Shown here piece by piece: positions 33,358 to 46,640 of a DNA stretch of 64,000 nucleotides. The stretch lies in contig NC_088717.1 of the NCBI RefSeq assembly GCF_963576615.1, positions 26,050,013-26,114,012 on the forward strand. The letters run 5' to 3'. The position numbers and the translations under genes were made by a program. A model generated the notes under the pieces. It was not told the DNA's origin. It worked only from the letters and a program-made list of their open reading frames with translations, and made no database searches. Within the stretch, counting starts at the first letter, position 1; each line of letters starts with the position of its first letter. Source of the DNA: Watersipora subatra (taxonomy: Eukaryota; Bryozoa; Gymnolaemata; Cheilostomatida; Watersiporidae).

Positions 33358-35330
33358 TGTGTGAATTCTCAACTGTGTTCGAACTCGTTTATTTTTAAAG
33401 CTGATTGTATTCCGTCCATCTAGTTTGATATTCCATTTTTATCCTTTTTTGTGTCAAACTTCCAGATCGGTGTGTTGATGCACAGAGTGTTATTAAATAT
33501 ATATGAGTGAATCTCAGAGTTGAATGTGCATTGTTCTCCCATCCCCCATTTTTTTGGCTTCTTTCCTTTAATTTTATCATTTTCTGATGAAATCACTTTT
33601 TTATAATTAATCATTTTCTGTTGGCCCTCTTAAATTTACATCACTTGTAATTCATACAGTTTTGCCTGGTAGTAATCTTTAATTTACATATCACTTGTAA
33701 TTCATACAGTTTTGACTGGTAGTAATCTTTGGTTTACATATCACATGTAATTCATAGTTTTGCCTGGTAGTAATTTTTAATTTACACAGCTGCTTTAGAA
33801 ATTCAGACTCTTGATCATTCTGAACCTTTGAATAGTAGTTCGACCATTTCAGGCCTTTTTTGTGTATATCTACATGTGTGTACATCTATAAGGTTTTCTA
33901 ACATAGTATATGCTACACTTAGATGGAGCTTAATGTCTTCAAACCTTTTATATGATTGGCTCCTCGCAACTGTCTAAACTCATGTTGAGAAGCCATGTGG
34001 GAGCGAAATTACTTTGAACTTTGTCTATGCAATCTAAAAAATCGTGCTTCACAGATAACTAAGTGGTTGTGTAGAATTAATTTGCCCACTTAGGTTCCAC
34101 CGACCAACATGACCATGATCAACGGCATGATAAACTTAAGAGTTGTCATACTATGAGTGCACATTGATAACAATAGTACAACAATTTTGGAGTTGTCTGC
34201 TCAATGTTATCACAACTCATTAAGGGGCTTCACTACATTGTGGATTCCAAGCGTATTTTATTTTATATAGTGTTTTCATCAACTTTGATAGTCTTTCTTC
34301 TACTTAAATACAAAATTGAGCTGTATTTTCTGCATTGTCATCCACAATGCATTTACATTTTACAACAACTGCTACGTACATGTATGCACTGATCATTTGG
34401 AGGCTTTGCCATTCATGATAAGCAAACTCGTAACGTTTTTAGCTGTACTTCACTTATCTTGATAAATGAACACAAGTACGGACTCTAAGCCTACGCCCTC
34501 TCTTCAAATATCAGGTAGCTTGTAGCAGCTATTCTTGCAAGTCGTGATTGATACCATGTGAAACAATGTCATAGATTAGATTTATCATGAACTCATAGTG
34601 GCATTCCTGATAAATGAATAACAGATGGCAATGTTCTCATGGAACTGTTTGAATGTCATTTTACTCAGCCAAAATATTTTTTACAAAATATAGACTGCTT
34701 TTATAAACAATTAGCATATCCTCTACAGGTATAGCAGTACGTAAAAAGCTTGTCTCTTTTTTGATCTGTAATACAAGTTTCTTCCTGTTTGGAAAATGTA
34801 AAAACCAAATAGTGTTGAACTTTTTAACTTGAACTGGCACTTTTCTGTGTCTTCTGATTGGCTGGTTATTTTGGTTTGAGTCATCAGGTAATCTTTCAGG
34901 TTTACCAACTTAAACTTTCACCAAATAATAGTGTTATTTGTTTGACCCTGTAATGATTATTTTTATATAAAATTTATCTATCAAGTTTATATGCCTATTT
35001 AGTAAAACATTTGATTATATATATGAGGCGGTCAGGTCTGAGAACAAGGATAAATAAATTAACAAGCTTATTGGCTTGATATTTTGGCTCTTGGAAGGTT
35101 TGTGGATAAGCAGTCATTGCTGCTGCTTTCATCATATGAGAAATTGATCCTATATAGTAAGTGAAGCTAAATTCACTAGTTGTAAGTATCGAATTCAGGT
35201 TGTCTTAATGACGACAAATGCGTGTATGTGCACCTGCGTGCGTGTAATAGGCTTTATGGAAACGGCTGGCTTTGGTCGGTACGCTCGTTATGATCTTTAA
35301 AATGTGGATATTTTCATGCACTCAAGATAT
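33358..35330. other. Intergenic region after FBXO36
   Basis: No gene is seen. It includes a three-copy tandem repeat at about 33632-33785 (unit about 50 bp with TCACTTGTAATTCATACAGT and TTTGCCTGGTAGTAATC). FBXO36 (+) and the Cys-module array (-) converge across this gap. Confidence 0.6.
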
Positions 35331-36888
35331 GCACGCATACACTTAATATGCAAATACACAAAAATAGCGCAGCATTAGTTTATGTAAAAGCTCAATCAAT
35401 AATGAATCAATATTTTTTTAATTAAGGCAAGCCACAAAAGTTCTAGAGACTGTTTTGCAGTTCAGTGCCGGTGCAATGACGGCGGAGACAAGCATTTTTT
35501 TTACTTCATCATAAACTACCACTTAGGCCTACTTGTAACGTTTATCATAGTGTTCTGTAAAGTTTAAAGGCTTAATGGAAAATACCAAAGCTATGGCTTA
35601 AACCAAGAGAATACTATGGCTATGACCTTGAGCAATAGGATACCAAGGTTATGACCTAAAACAAAGAAAAACCAAATATATAGCCCAAAGCAACAAGGTC
35701 CTAAGTCTAAAATATACAAATTTAGTGGTTATACAGAAAATAGAGATTGGTCACCGAAAGTTTTAAAGTTCTTTAAATAATGTCTTAATTATTGACTCTC
35801 TGTTAGTCAGTCACACATGTAGTTAAGTTATTACTATTCTTTGCAGACACATCTACTTGTCTACTGCCAAGTTGCCTCATGGACTATTTTGCTAAAAAAA
35901 ATACAGAGAATTTATAAATAAAAAGGATATAAAAAGTGAGTTAGTTAAAATCCACAGACACTGCTAACTGATTAGCACATTTATACCCGCTGATCAATTG
36001 CCAGATTATTTTTTGGTAATTTTACTCATCATCAGCTTCTAAAAATTCAACTAAAATAATATGTTAACTATGAGAACTGAGTCTTGAAGCTTCAAACATG
36101 TCAAAACCTCTAAAGTTCAAGTGGACAAAGTTAGCCTATTTCTTAAACATTGGGAGCAAGGTAACAGAATCTTCAAAAAACTTGCACCAACATGCAAGCC
36201 AAAATTAAAACTATCAATGTTTCATGAAAGTTTTTATGAGGAGATAATATAACATCAGTTTTCTCTGCTATTGTAACAGCAAAAGCAGTAAATATTTTTA
36301 CTGTTACTATAATTGATGCAGCAATGTTGATTCCTCCAATAGCTGTATCATCTAAATTTTTTGTTTGTCTTCAATAGCTTTGAAGAAATAACCCCGCGAA
36401 ATCCCTGAGTCTACACTGATACTATCGTCCGCCATTGTTTAAATTTAATAGAGTTACTCCATGTGCTGCTCAAGTTTTGTGAATGTGTACTTAGTTTTAT
36501 TGAGGCAATCTGTGATGCAATACTAGGTCTCAACAAAAGCTTTATAAATTCAAATGTCAGCTATTTGATAGTAATGTTTGTTTAAAGATCTATTGATCGA
36601 TAGCAATTACTTGCCTTACAAAAAGTGAACTCGAGCTTAATAGGTAGAATGCCAAAACCTATCGCTTACTTTTGTTAATATATTATTCCGTCGCTCAGTG
36701 CAATTTCACTAGCCTTGTACAATTATATCTTTGCTATAAATCAATCTCTTACATCCTTCACACAATACTATTTGATGCTGACGGGGAAATCAATGTAAGG
36801 AAAAAACTAGATGAGACTTCCCCTTGACACACCGAAACAACTGTGATTACGTGCATAAAGATCTAGCCTTAATAGTAGGCCTCTTAGA
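35330..36888 (-). pseudogene. Cys-module family, E-type remnant E0
   Basis: A decayed fifth subtype. A minus-strand ATG at 36435 opens 27 codons (MADDSISVDSGISRGYFFKA, then IEDKQKI and stop at 36352), matching the exon-1 signature MAD[YD] ... RGYLP ... VED of the array genes. No usable donor and no exon 2 or 3 are recognisable. The segment is a diverged duplicate of about 46.64-48.18 kb; both end at the same boundary (GATCTAGCCTTRATAG). Here it is fused to the lone exon of A0. Confidence 0.6.
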
Positions 36889-36892
36889 TTTC

Positions 36893-36985
36893 ACATCTGC
36901 CTGAATTGGTTGGATAATGGTCTTCAACCTCTCTAGGCAAATAACCTCTTGATACCTTATCAACTGTATCATTGTAGTCAGCCAT
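36893..36985 (-). pseudogene. Cys-module family, A0 (orphan exon 1)
   Basis: Exon 1 of an A-type gene is intact from ATG 36985 through NSGRCE, then joins unrelated sequence at about 36893, so the donor and both downstream exons are gone. The upstream promoter-like region (CCAAT, GGAATTCC) and the minisatellite at 37.7-38.0 kb are still attached, so the loss is a deletion or block-boundary event rather than decay. Confidence 0.75.
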
Positions 36986-37724
36986 GGTTCAATATAGCAT
37001 TGTAGTTGTTTTCACATTACCTCTTTCCGCAGCACTGACTAGCTTGCAATACGAATAAGGCAAATGTCTACCAGATAAACCTGCAGCCTTTTGATTGGTC
37101 AATACTCAGACTGCTTAAAAGGTTTCTCACTCATTGGAATTCCTATTTTCCAAGTGCTGACTTCATTCTTATTGATCATGTTTGCATAATCCTTATCTCA
37201 TGTGGATACTGTTAGCAGTGACTTGCTGTCTTGAATTACTGCAGAAATAAGTAGACAGCTGAGTAACCAGTCTGAAATATAAAAGTCTCAAAGGATTACC
37301 AATATCAACATCTAATTTTTTAGATAAATGCTATCAAAGTACTGGAGGTATAAAGTATAAGCAATAGATGCGAAAAGTGCACACAATACGACAGATTTAA
37401 AAAGAGATGATCATCAATGCATGTTCAGACTCTGCACATATTTATGAATTTAAAGGTTTAACAGTGCTCTTGCTAAAGTCACAGACATCACTGACTTTTT
37501 TAGTTAGTCCAAGTGGAGCAAGCTAAGTGAAAATCATATTGTGCAACAAGACGGGATGTATTTACAGCTAATAAGAAGCCTTCAGCTTTTAATGCTTGTT
37601 TACTATCTACAATAATCACCATAAAGCAATATATATTATTTGCGTATTGATAGGATCTTTAATAGTTGTATTTCTGAATTTTTGAATTTTTAATGGAATG
37701 TTAATTGGCTGCATAAATAAACAT

Positions 37725-37935
37725 GCATGATAAACTTTCTCTAATGACATGTTAGTCAGCCATGAAAAGAAGAATGGAGGATAAACTTTCTCTAATGACA
37801 TGTTAGTCAGCCATGAAAGGAAGAATGGAGGATAAACTTTTCTCAATGACATGTTAGTTAGCCAGCAAAATAAGAAGGTGGACAATATATTTTTAATTAC
37901 ATGTTAGTTAGCCGAATGAATACAATTCTAAGTAA
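37725..37935 (-). repeat. Minisatellite upstream of A0
   Basis: Three to four copies of an approximately 61-bp unit with AATGACATGTTAGTCAGCCA and GATAAACTTTCTCT. The same unit lies upstream of A1 and A3. Confidence 0.8.
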
Positions 37936-38599
37936 ACTTTTGCCAATGACATATTAAAGTATCTAGAATTTCAAATTAAAACCCTAGATAACCAATAAAA
38001 TTTGATTTAATTCTTCCCTAATTTTGTGTTTGAGTGTTGCTATGTTAAAAGGAATTAGATAAAGTAATGTTTATAAATTGTTTTTATAAACCTGTGCAAC
38101 CCAAGACACTCAGCTAGTGTATATAAATCTTGGTGTTCGACAAACACCTGTGGGCTTCGCAAACTTGTGTTTCTGTCAAGTTTGAGGAATGAAAAATCAA
38201 CTTTGTACTAGATTTGTACTCAGAACATTTAGGTGTGCAAACCCGTGAGCTAACCTAATACAGTACACTATGTTTTTCATATTTTGAAATAATAGGGCAC
38301 ATACTTACAGATCACTTGCAAAAAAACTAGCACGCTTTAAGTTCATGATTGCGCTATAAATCAGTACACATTACAATGTCACAGGCTAGCTTCAGATGTA
38401 GAATACAGCTTATATTATAGTAAGTACCTAGCTTTACTAGCTTAAGTTTTTTAAAGTTATTAGGTAACTATTTTATTGTTTATACAATTCCGTACATTTA
38501 TTTAGTAAAACAGTATAAAACAGCAACAGACAATGCTTAAAAAAATTAAAAGCAATAATTGCTTAAAAGAGATACTTGTTTGCAGTTCTGTGGTTTTCT

Positions 38600-38965
38600 T
38601 TTTATAGTTAGCAACATCTACAGCGTGGATAAAAATACTCTCCTTTCATTGCTCATTCTTGTCTTCTTGCAGACATACTTTATTTACTTGTAGTGAGACT
38701 CATTCCCTTTTGCACCTTCTACTTGGTTGTAGTGATATTCTGTTCTCTCTGGTCCACAATATGTGAGCCTCGGTTTTAACAAAAAATGTTGTTAGCTCAT
38801 TCCTGCAATTAGGCAAGAGATAATAAAAAACATTAGATGCATTCAATCTATACTTTTGTTTTATACTCGCAAATCTGCGCTACATACATTGTCTGGTTCA
38901 CTGTTCTCTAGGTATTTCTGTTTTACCTCAGCATGCACTAACTTTGACACCTGATTATGGGCGGT
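38600..38965 (-). pseudogene. Cys-module family, D0 remnant
   Basis: Exon-3-like DNA (about 38.61-38.76 kb) ends with codons YFYPRCRCC and a stop, and exon-2-like DNA (about 38.88-38.96 kb) aligns with D1. Frames are interrupted, a short internal duplication is present, and exon 1 is missing upstream. Clearly a pseudogene. Confidence 0.7.
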
Positions 38966-39784
38966 ATTAAAAACATATCAGTAACATTAGTTGACTTATT
39001 ATTTGGAACCAAATGCTTGATTTATTCAAAGGCTTCAAGTCTTTAAAGTGGTCATTTCTTTTTTTACTCCAATTTCCCAGTGCTTTAAGATTGTTACTTT
39101 CCAAACACTAACAAGATTTTTATTGATTATATTTGTGCATTTCCTGTTTTGTACAGAGCAAGTTAGCTATTTAGGTTGATGGAAAGAAAGGCCAGCCATG
39201 AAAACATATGAGCTACTAGATATTACCTTATAAAGTTTTATGCTGAATCTTTAGGTGGTTTTATTTCATAGCTAGCCTACCAGATCTTATTTTCAAGAGT
39301 ACGAATAGAAACTTACAATTATCAATATTAACAATGGAGAAGTAACCAACTTATGATTTGGAAAAAGGTTTATTTTGTATTGAGAATTAACAGTCCATAT
39401 TATAAAGTATTTTTATCTAATTGCTGTTGTACAAAAAATTGTAGGTACTACAGTACACTACTCAAACTTAGCAAGTAGTGTAAGCACTACTGTACACTTT
39501 CCGTTCTTGAGTTGCACAACCTTCTTTCAGTTGCTCCTAGTTAGTTGGTTAATTGAGATGTATTTTCTTCAAGCTACAAGTTGTACAAGTAAATAGCCTT
39601 TAGATAATGTTTTTGTGACATATTATATCGTATGAGAACTTGATACGAGAACGTAATACAGTGCATACTAACATCATTTCATACTGATATCTTAATCATT
39701 CTTGGTCTGGCATCTCATACAATTGTAAAATTCAAAATAAAGTAGACAAAACACAAAACTTTATGACTGCTAACTTGTTAAACT

Positions 39785-40590
39785 ACTGGCTGATGTCATT
39801 ATCCATATCCTCTTTTACTTGGTCAACCTTGACAACTGCAGTTACAATAAAGATCTTTCTAATCATCTTGTCTCTCACTTTTTCCACTTGCAAGCAATGC
39901 AGTAATGGTATTTTTCATTTGATTTTCTAAAACCAGTTGTACTTACTAATGTTGACTTGTATATATATATAGTACTTTATTGGCAATAATTTCATTTCAC
40001 AAATAGAAATATTTTTCAAATTAGGCCATACAACAATAGTAAAACAAAAAAAAAGGGAAAAAAGCAACAGTTAGCAATTAAAATTGAATAAATAGTCTGA
40101 CAAATAGTGTTTAAAATGCCTTTCTCTGCTAAGAGAACGGATATTAGGTGGAAGATTGTTAAAGTAACTGGCAATGACATTCTCAAAATGATTGTTAGTG
40201 ATTGTATATTGTATATTGACTTGTCATATTTGCATGTAACAAAACCTACATAAATACAACAAATGGCTATTGTACTTCTTTTATGTGTTTTTAGTTTATA
40301 CTTGCAAGTTGACCTTACATCGACGACATTTGACCCATTTCAATGGCAAATCAATGTCAGTCGTACATTGCAATGATATAATATAAGTATTAACTATGCA
40401 ATGTGTTCAAGTTCCTCATGTTCAATTTTACAATTCTACAAGTTTTCATTGACTGATAAACTAAGAAGTACCCTGGTGCATAAAAACCTGCAGCACAATG
40501 TTCTTCAATTTTTGTTAGAAAGTAGCCTTTTGACCCCTGGCCAATTATATCATTGTATTCAACCACATTGCAGTACAATCTTTAATGTGT
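39785..40590 (-). pseudogene. Cys-module family, C0 remnant
   Basis: Exon-1-like DNA at about 40.49-40.58 kb reads EYNDIIGQGSKGYFLTKIEE with the usual ATG replaced by GTG. Exon-2-like DNA follows at about 40.30-40.37 kb and exon-3-like DNA, with a disrupted frame after ACKWK, at about 39.80-39.93 kb. It aligns throughout with C2. Confidence 0.75.
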
Positions 40591-41726
40591 GCTTTATCAA
40601 TGTTCTTCTTTTAATGCTGACAAGTTTATAGCCCAAAATTACTGTATTATATTGCATTGATGGCTTTTGATTAGCTCGTATTTCCTTTCATCCATACCTC
40701 GTTTCAGAATTCCTATTTTGTAAAGGCTGTAAGCATTCTTATTGAACATGTGTGTCACAATCTTAATTGCCTACAGAAACTGTTAGCTATATGATGCTGA
40801 CAAAAGACTAATGTCTTGAAGAGTGCAACATTAAATAGAAAGACAAGTAATACATATTTCTGTTACTATCAAAACCTGAGTTACATTTTACAGTTTTTAT
40901 GTTAAATCAAGACCATTTGGCTGAGCTCTAACAATGCGAAGTTAAAGCATTTGGATTTGTTAGTAAAATAATAATATTTATAGTTTGTTGGTACAATATG
41001 CCTTGCTCAAGTAATAGTTTAAAGTATAAAAACAAAGATTAAACGCTTTTACTGTTAATATCTATTTGTTTCAAAAAGTTGCTGTTTACATGTACATGTA
41101 AATGCAAATGTTTGTGTTAGCGCCAACTTATACAATTTTATTCAACTTCTACTATCAGGGTGCAAAGGAGCTAATTCTATCTAGAGCTTGCAGTTCAAGT
41201 AACCTACAGCAATTTATTGTATTGTTTCTTAGAGTCTGTACTAGATGGCAAAATATACTTTACTAATGTGACAATAGTCTACTTTCCTAGTGGCGTATTA
41301 GTTGATTAGATAAAAAAGTTATTGAGTTATTTGATACCAGAAGAGAGTGTGTATCCTACAATTGCTAATGTTTTCATCTTTGACAGAACTCAACTGGCAT
41401 GAGATTCTGGCATAGTTGATTGTTTATTGTTTTTTCAATGCAATTCTCAGAACTGATAATTATGGCTGTGTAAACTGTGAAGTATATTTTGCTTGCTCAT
41501 TCTGCACATACAGCAGTAAAAATATCATTTTCATACTTGGTTCATTTGATCAAACATGTAATTGGCAAAAGTATAATGATAGAATTGTGATAAGAACATA
41601 ATGGGTGACAAGAAATGCTACAAAGTCTATAAGCTATTGCTGCTCTATGTATTACTTCAATGGGATGTTGATTAAAGGTCTATGACTCAACTTAAACTTA
41701 TTATAAACACAAGCAGAAGGCCTCTT

Positions 41727-42609
41727 CTACAAGTAATTCTGGCAGTTGCAGTGACGGCGAAAGTACCTCTTTTTTCTCTTTTCATCGTACATCAGCCTCC
41801 ACTGGCAACTTTTATTGTAATGCTTCTCCCCTTCCGACTGTTGAAAACTAGAATATAAAATATCAAGGTCGTCTAGTAGAGCAAAGTTTAAAATCTTTTG
41901 CTTTAGCAAAGAAGTAAACACTTTATCAGAAAAGGTCAGTTATTGTATAACTACTTACTATTGGCCACAGCGACAGACCCTTGTCCATATCCAAACATTC
42001 CTTCCCCTTTCTGTTACTTTCTCTCTAAAAAAGTTAAAACGTGATGAGATATAAATTATGTTTGCATTTAAACAGTTGTCTAGTATATTGGCTAGTCTTT
42101 AAATTAGTAGATGATCATTCAGCTTCTTTTATGTTCTTATCTAGTCATTATTATGTTCAAATCAAACTGAAGTTTTGCCTATAGGTTCAGATATTTGTTA
42201 AAAATTTAAACTGAAGTAGTCTGTGTTTACTCCAGAAATATGGCAAGCTAGTTAAAATCAATAGGCATTAGAAAGTGGCTGTAAGAAATGCAGTTGGCTC
42301 TCAAGAAAAAAACAAAATCAAAAGTTGTATATACTTATACTACTGATGAGTTCTAAAACAAAATGAGAACATGTACATCAGGTACATGAAATGTGCCCCC
42401 AAATTAGCCATAACATGATTCTGTAGCTTAAACTAACATTTATGGTATGTGAGAATGGTAGTTAATGTTACTACAAGCTAACTAAGATCACATATGTTTA
42501 CTTACTTGCGATATGTACAAAGAAAACCGGGTTCATGCCTATCTTCTACAACTGTAGGAAGATAACCTCTGTTTGGTTCAGTGTCAGGACTATCACCATC
42601 GTCTGCCAT
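41727..42609 (-). CDS. Cys-module family, B-type gene B1 (3 exons, 96 aa)
   Basis: Exons 42609-42506, 42024-41959 and 41847-41727 join in phase 2 at GTAAGT donors and TAG acceptors, giving 96 residues. The start is the ATG of MADDGDSPDTEPNRGYLPTV, followed by the conserved VVED. There is no signal peptide or membrane segment. Module 1 is CTYRKEKVTERGRNVWIWTR then VCRC; module 2 is CQWRLMYDEKRKKRYFRRH then CNC, with 18 residues between the first Cys and C-x-C. The family is unknown to me; cysteine spacing fits either disulfides or metal binding. It is the first intact gene of the leftmost block, between C0 and A1. Module 2 starts CQW rather than CKW, and the tail (QNYL) is longer than in B2/B3. 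Confidence 0.8.
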
Positions 42610-43741
42610 TGTAAATGAGTAATACTATAACTAACCTTCTTGCTTTAATGATGAACTTGTGCTAACTGAAGCATTGCTTTGCATCATTTGTGTGGCATAT
42701 ATACAAATCTAAGCCATCTCATTGGCTGGTTATACTGCTTCAACCAGTCACCTCCAATCAGCTCACTTAATTTGTTGTAGTAAGACAAATAGAAAAAAAC
42801 CCCTGACATTCATTTTTCCACGACCAATAGGAATCTCAAAGCCTAATGTCATGCATCATGCGTAGAGCTATATAATCAAATAAGATTCCAAAGCGGCTGA
42901 TGCAATATCAGGACTAACTTACTCTGTGATTGCTTGTCATAATTTCATTGGCTCTTTACTCGAATGTTTGCGCTTTTCAACCTATTACACACACTACTAG
43001 TGATTACATGCTGCAGCTGAAAAATCAATGAGCACTTAGAATTACCGTCGGAAAAAACAGGATAGGTACTTTCCCTTCGCAAGGACAAGTATCCAAGCCT
43101 TAGTACTTCTACTAACATATCAAGAACTTGGCAATTTTACTGTTTATTATCTGGCATTCACTTTTACCCTTATAAAGCCTGTTCATGCTTGGGTCATTGA
43201 AGTATTGAAGTTTTAGTAAGAGTAGGAAATGACACAATCCACTGCAATAGTTTTAGTCATGTCACACTTTATTCTTTTTGATGATTCAGGTTCAATCAGT
43301 TCTAAGGAAAGTGCTGGTACAACAACTAGTATCTTCTTGTCTTCAAATATGTCTTATAGTCAATGCATGTTCCTACTCACATCCATTTTATTGCAGTACC
43401 GAAATGTGAGTTATTATCCTTTAACCTTGTACTAGGCTCTAGTTTGGGGGTAAAATTGACCAACTTATTTATGAGTTGAATGTATTCGAATGTATTTTTG
43501 ACAAACTAAAGCATTTTTAGATGATGTTTTTAAAAGAAGTTAAAAAAGATGTCGGGGTACTTTGCTCTCATAGAAATAAGCTTCATTGTTTTACTTAATT
43601 TCATTAATACAAGAATAATATACAATAATTACAACAAAATAAGGGGAGCATTATTTGCATAATGTTATATAGAACTCTTATCATGGATATATGGTGAAAT
43701 TGACAACGAAATTGTTAATGAATGTTTGAAATTATATAATT

Positions 43742-44303
43742 TCATCTTCGGTTTGGAGGTTGGCGGCATATACATCTGCGGTAAAGATAGACTTTTCCAT
43801 TTTCCTCATCTGTCACTCTCTTCCACTTGCAAGCTTGGTTGTAGTGCGGCTCCTTATGTTGTGGACTAAAATACGTCAAACCATTATCCAGCGCATCATT
43901 GTTTTCCACTCACTGTTTGAAAACACACAGACTATGTGATATATTCATTGTAGTTACTTTTTTTTATTGTGTACTTACAGTTTAGCTTGGCAGCGACAGT
44001 ATCTGGTCCATCTCTCGTTAGGTATTGTTACTCCACCTTGACACCCACTAACTCGTATCCCTTGTTCGCTACTGTAATACAATGTATAGCATATTTGAGT
44101 TAAATCATTTTTTCCAACTCATCTATACAACTCATGTTTAAATTACAATGACCAAATCATTTACTTGAAGTTTTTATAAATTGAGAAGCAACTTACACTG
44201 ATTGGTATTCACATCTGCCTAAATTGGTCGGATAATGGTCTTCAACCTCTCTAGGCAAATAACCTCTTGATGCCTTATCAACTGTATCGTTGTCATCAGC
44301 CAT
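43742..44303 (-). CDS. Cys-module family, A-type gene A1 (3 exons, 107 aa)
   Basis: Exons 44303-44197, 44071-43979 and 43865-43742, all junctions phase 2 with GTAAGT donors, encode 107 residues. The N-terminus is MADDNDTVDKASRGYLPREV with no signal peptide. Cysteines follow the A pattern: C31 in CEYQ, C46 in SGCQGG, C61/C63 in ERWTRYCRCQ, C79 in ACKWKRV, C98/C100 in VYLYRRCIC, and a basic tail RQPPNRR. It has one more Cys (C46) than the six-Cys B core. CCAAT and GGAATTCC motifs lie within 200 bp upstream. The predicted product is small, soluble and intracellular unless a hidden leader exon exists. Confidence 0.85.
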
Positions 44304-46640
44304 GGTTCAAAATAGCTTTGTAGTTGTTCCAATGTTACCTGTCTCTCTAACACTGACTAGCTTGTAATATGGATAAGGCAAATGTTTAATAAGCAACCAT
44401 GCAGCCTTTTGATTGGTCAATACTCAGACTGCGTAATAAGTTTCTCACTCATTGGAATTCCTATTTTCCAAGCGCTGACTTCATTCTTATTGATCATATT
44501 TGCGTAATCCTTATCTCATGTAGATACTGCTAACAGTGACTTGCTGTCTTAAATAACTACAGAGAGAGGTAGACAACTGAGTAACCAGTCTGCAATATAA
44601 AAGTTTCAAACGAATACGAATATCAACATTTATTTTTCAGATAAATGCTATCAAAGTACTGGAGGTCTGAAGTATAAGCAATAGAATCACGAAGTGCAAA
44701 CAATAGATTTATAAAAGGATGATATCAATGAATGTTCAAAGTGCACGTGTTCATGAATTTAAAGGTTTAACAGTGCTCCTGCTAGAAGTACAGACAACAC
44801 TGACTTTTTTAGTTAGTATAAGTGTAACAAGCTGAGTGAAAATCGTAATTAGCAACAAGACTGGATGTTTTTACAGCTAATAAGAAACCTTCAGCTTTTA
44901 ATGTTTGTTCACTATCTACAATGATCACCAGAGAGCAAGAACTAGTTGTGTATTGAAATGACTTTTGCTGATTGTATGTCTGATTGTTTTACCTTCTATT
45001 AGCATTTTAATTGGCTGCATGAATAATCACACAGAATAAACTTTTTCTAATGACATGTTAGTCAGCTATGAAAACAAAAATGTTGAGTGAACTTTTTATA
45101 ATGACATGTTAGTCAGCCGTAAGAAAAAGAATGAACATTGAGTAAACTTTATGTAATGACATGTTAGTCAGCCGGAAAAATATATTGTTGACAAAATCTT
45201 TTTGATGACATGCTAGTTAGCCGAATGAATACAATTCTAAGTAAACTTCTGCCAATGGCATGTTAATTAGTCTTATCAATTAAGATGCTGAATAAGTGAG
45301 CTAGCATTAACTAATATTTGACCTGAAAAATAATGAAATCTAGTCATTCGCTACAGCTCATTAATTTTTGGAGAAGCAATGATAATTATCAAAAATATGT
45401 GCTTATGTAGTAAATTTTTATTTATTATATTTGTGAGTGTTCACCAATATAAATCAGACTACATTTGAAAGCTGTAACAAATTAGAAATATAGCTAATCA
45501 AGCATGGCTAACAGTTAAAACAACATCTTCTATGAAAAAAGTATCTAGAATTTCAATTGAAACGCTAGATAACCGTTACAAGTTGATTTAATGCTTCACT
45601 AACCTTGTGTTTGAGTGTAACCATGTTGAAGTATTGCAGGGTTGTAGTGTTTTCTAAATTCTCTTGCTACTAATAAATTTTGAGACTTTGTGACAGAGTT
45701 CAACAAAACATGTACACAATTGATTTTGAAATAGATTCAATTAGACTTTTGATTGTTTGTTAATAATAACATCAACTGATTACATCCAATCATTCCTGAT
45801 ATTTTTGTTAAGCTTTAGAATTTATCATGTGATCAAATCTTTAGAGTAAAAAAGTTTTCTGAACTGGAAATCATAGTAGACCTCTCCTTCTTGGCACTGT
45901 TGGCTCATCTGTTTTCTGTGCTGCCAGTTGCTGGCAGACAAACTGGCGAATAGTTGTAGCAGACTTATGAACATAACCTTCTATGATACTCTTGCATGAC
46001 TCATGTAACATACATGTACATGTTCAAATGCAAACACCGTAATTTACTGCATTTAAAAAGCATTACACTAATGAAGCAACAAATAAATTTAGCTACAGAA
46101 ACTTTTTACGAGAGACTTGTAAAATCTTAAATAGATACGGTAAATGATCCATCTCGTTCATATTGTATCATTTTTAATAATATTATACAGCTAATGGGCT
46201 GTCTCACTATTTTAAGTAAAACTACCCATTTGTACATATTTATTGAAACTATTTAAAACAGTGATTTTCTTAAGACATCTACTTGATTACATAAAATTTT
46301 AACCGGTTTCAAGGCTTAAAAGTATTTATGTCTAAAGTATTATAAACACCTGCGTTACAAATAGCCTTAAACTAACTGTATTGCTGCATTTATACAAAGT
46401 GACCATCAGCTCAAATAGATTGTACAAAATAATAGTGCAGGCCATTATTGATAAAAATTAAAAAAGTAAAATTTTTTAATGACATGTTATTCAACTGTGT
46501 AAATGAGAATGCTGTTATTTTTTACTAGGTTACATAATAACAACGAAATGTGACTGATTATGAAAACGGCGAAGTTTATTTGGTTGAACGCTTTTGTAAT
46601 TACGGCGTGGTCTTGCTGTTACAAAATCTTTTCTGTTCAT
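44304..46640. other. Intergenic region upstream of A1
   Basis: This holds the A1 promoter region (duplicated upstream of A0, A2 and A3), a minisatellite at about 45040-45260 with the AATGACATGTTAGTCAGC unit, and then AT-rich DNA with no coding signal. Confidence 0.6.
45040..45260 (-). repeat. Minisatellite upstream of A1
   Basis: About four diverged copies of a 55-60 bp unit containing AATGACATGTTAGTCAGC; homologous to 37725-37935 and 63795-63995. Confidence 0.8.
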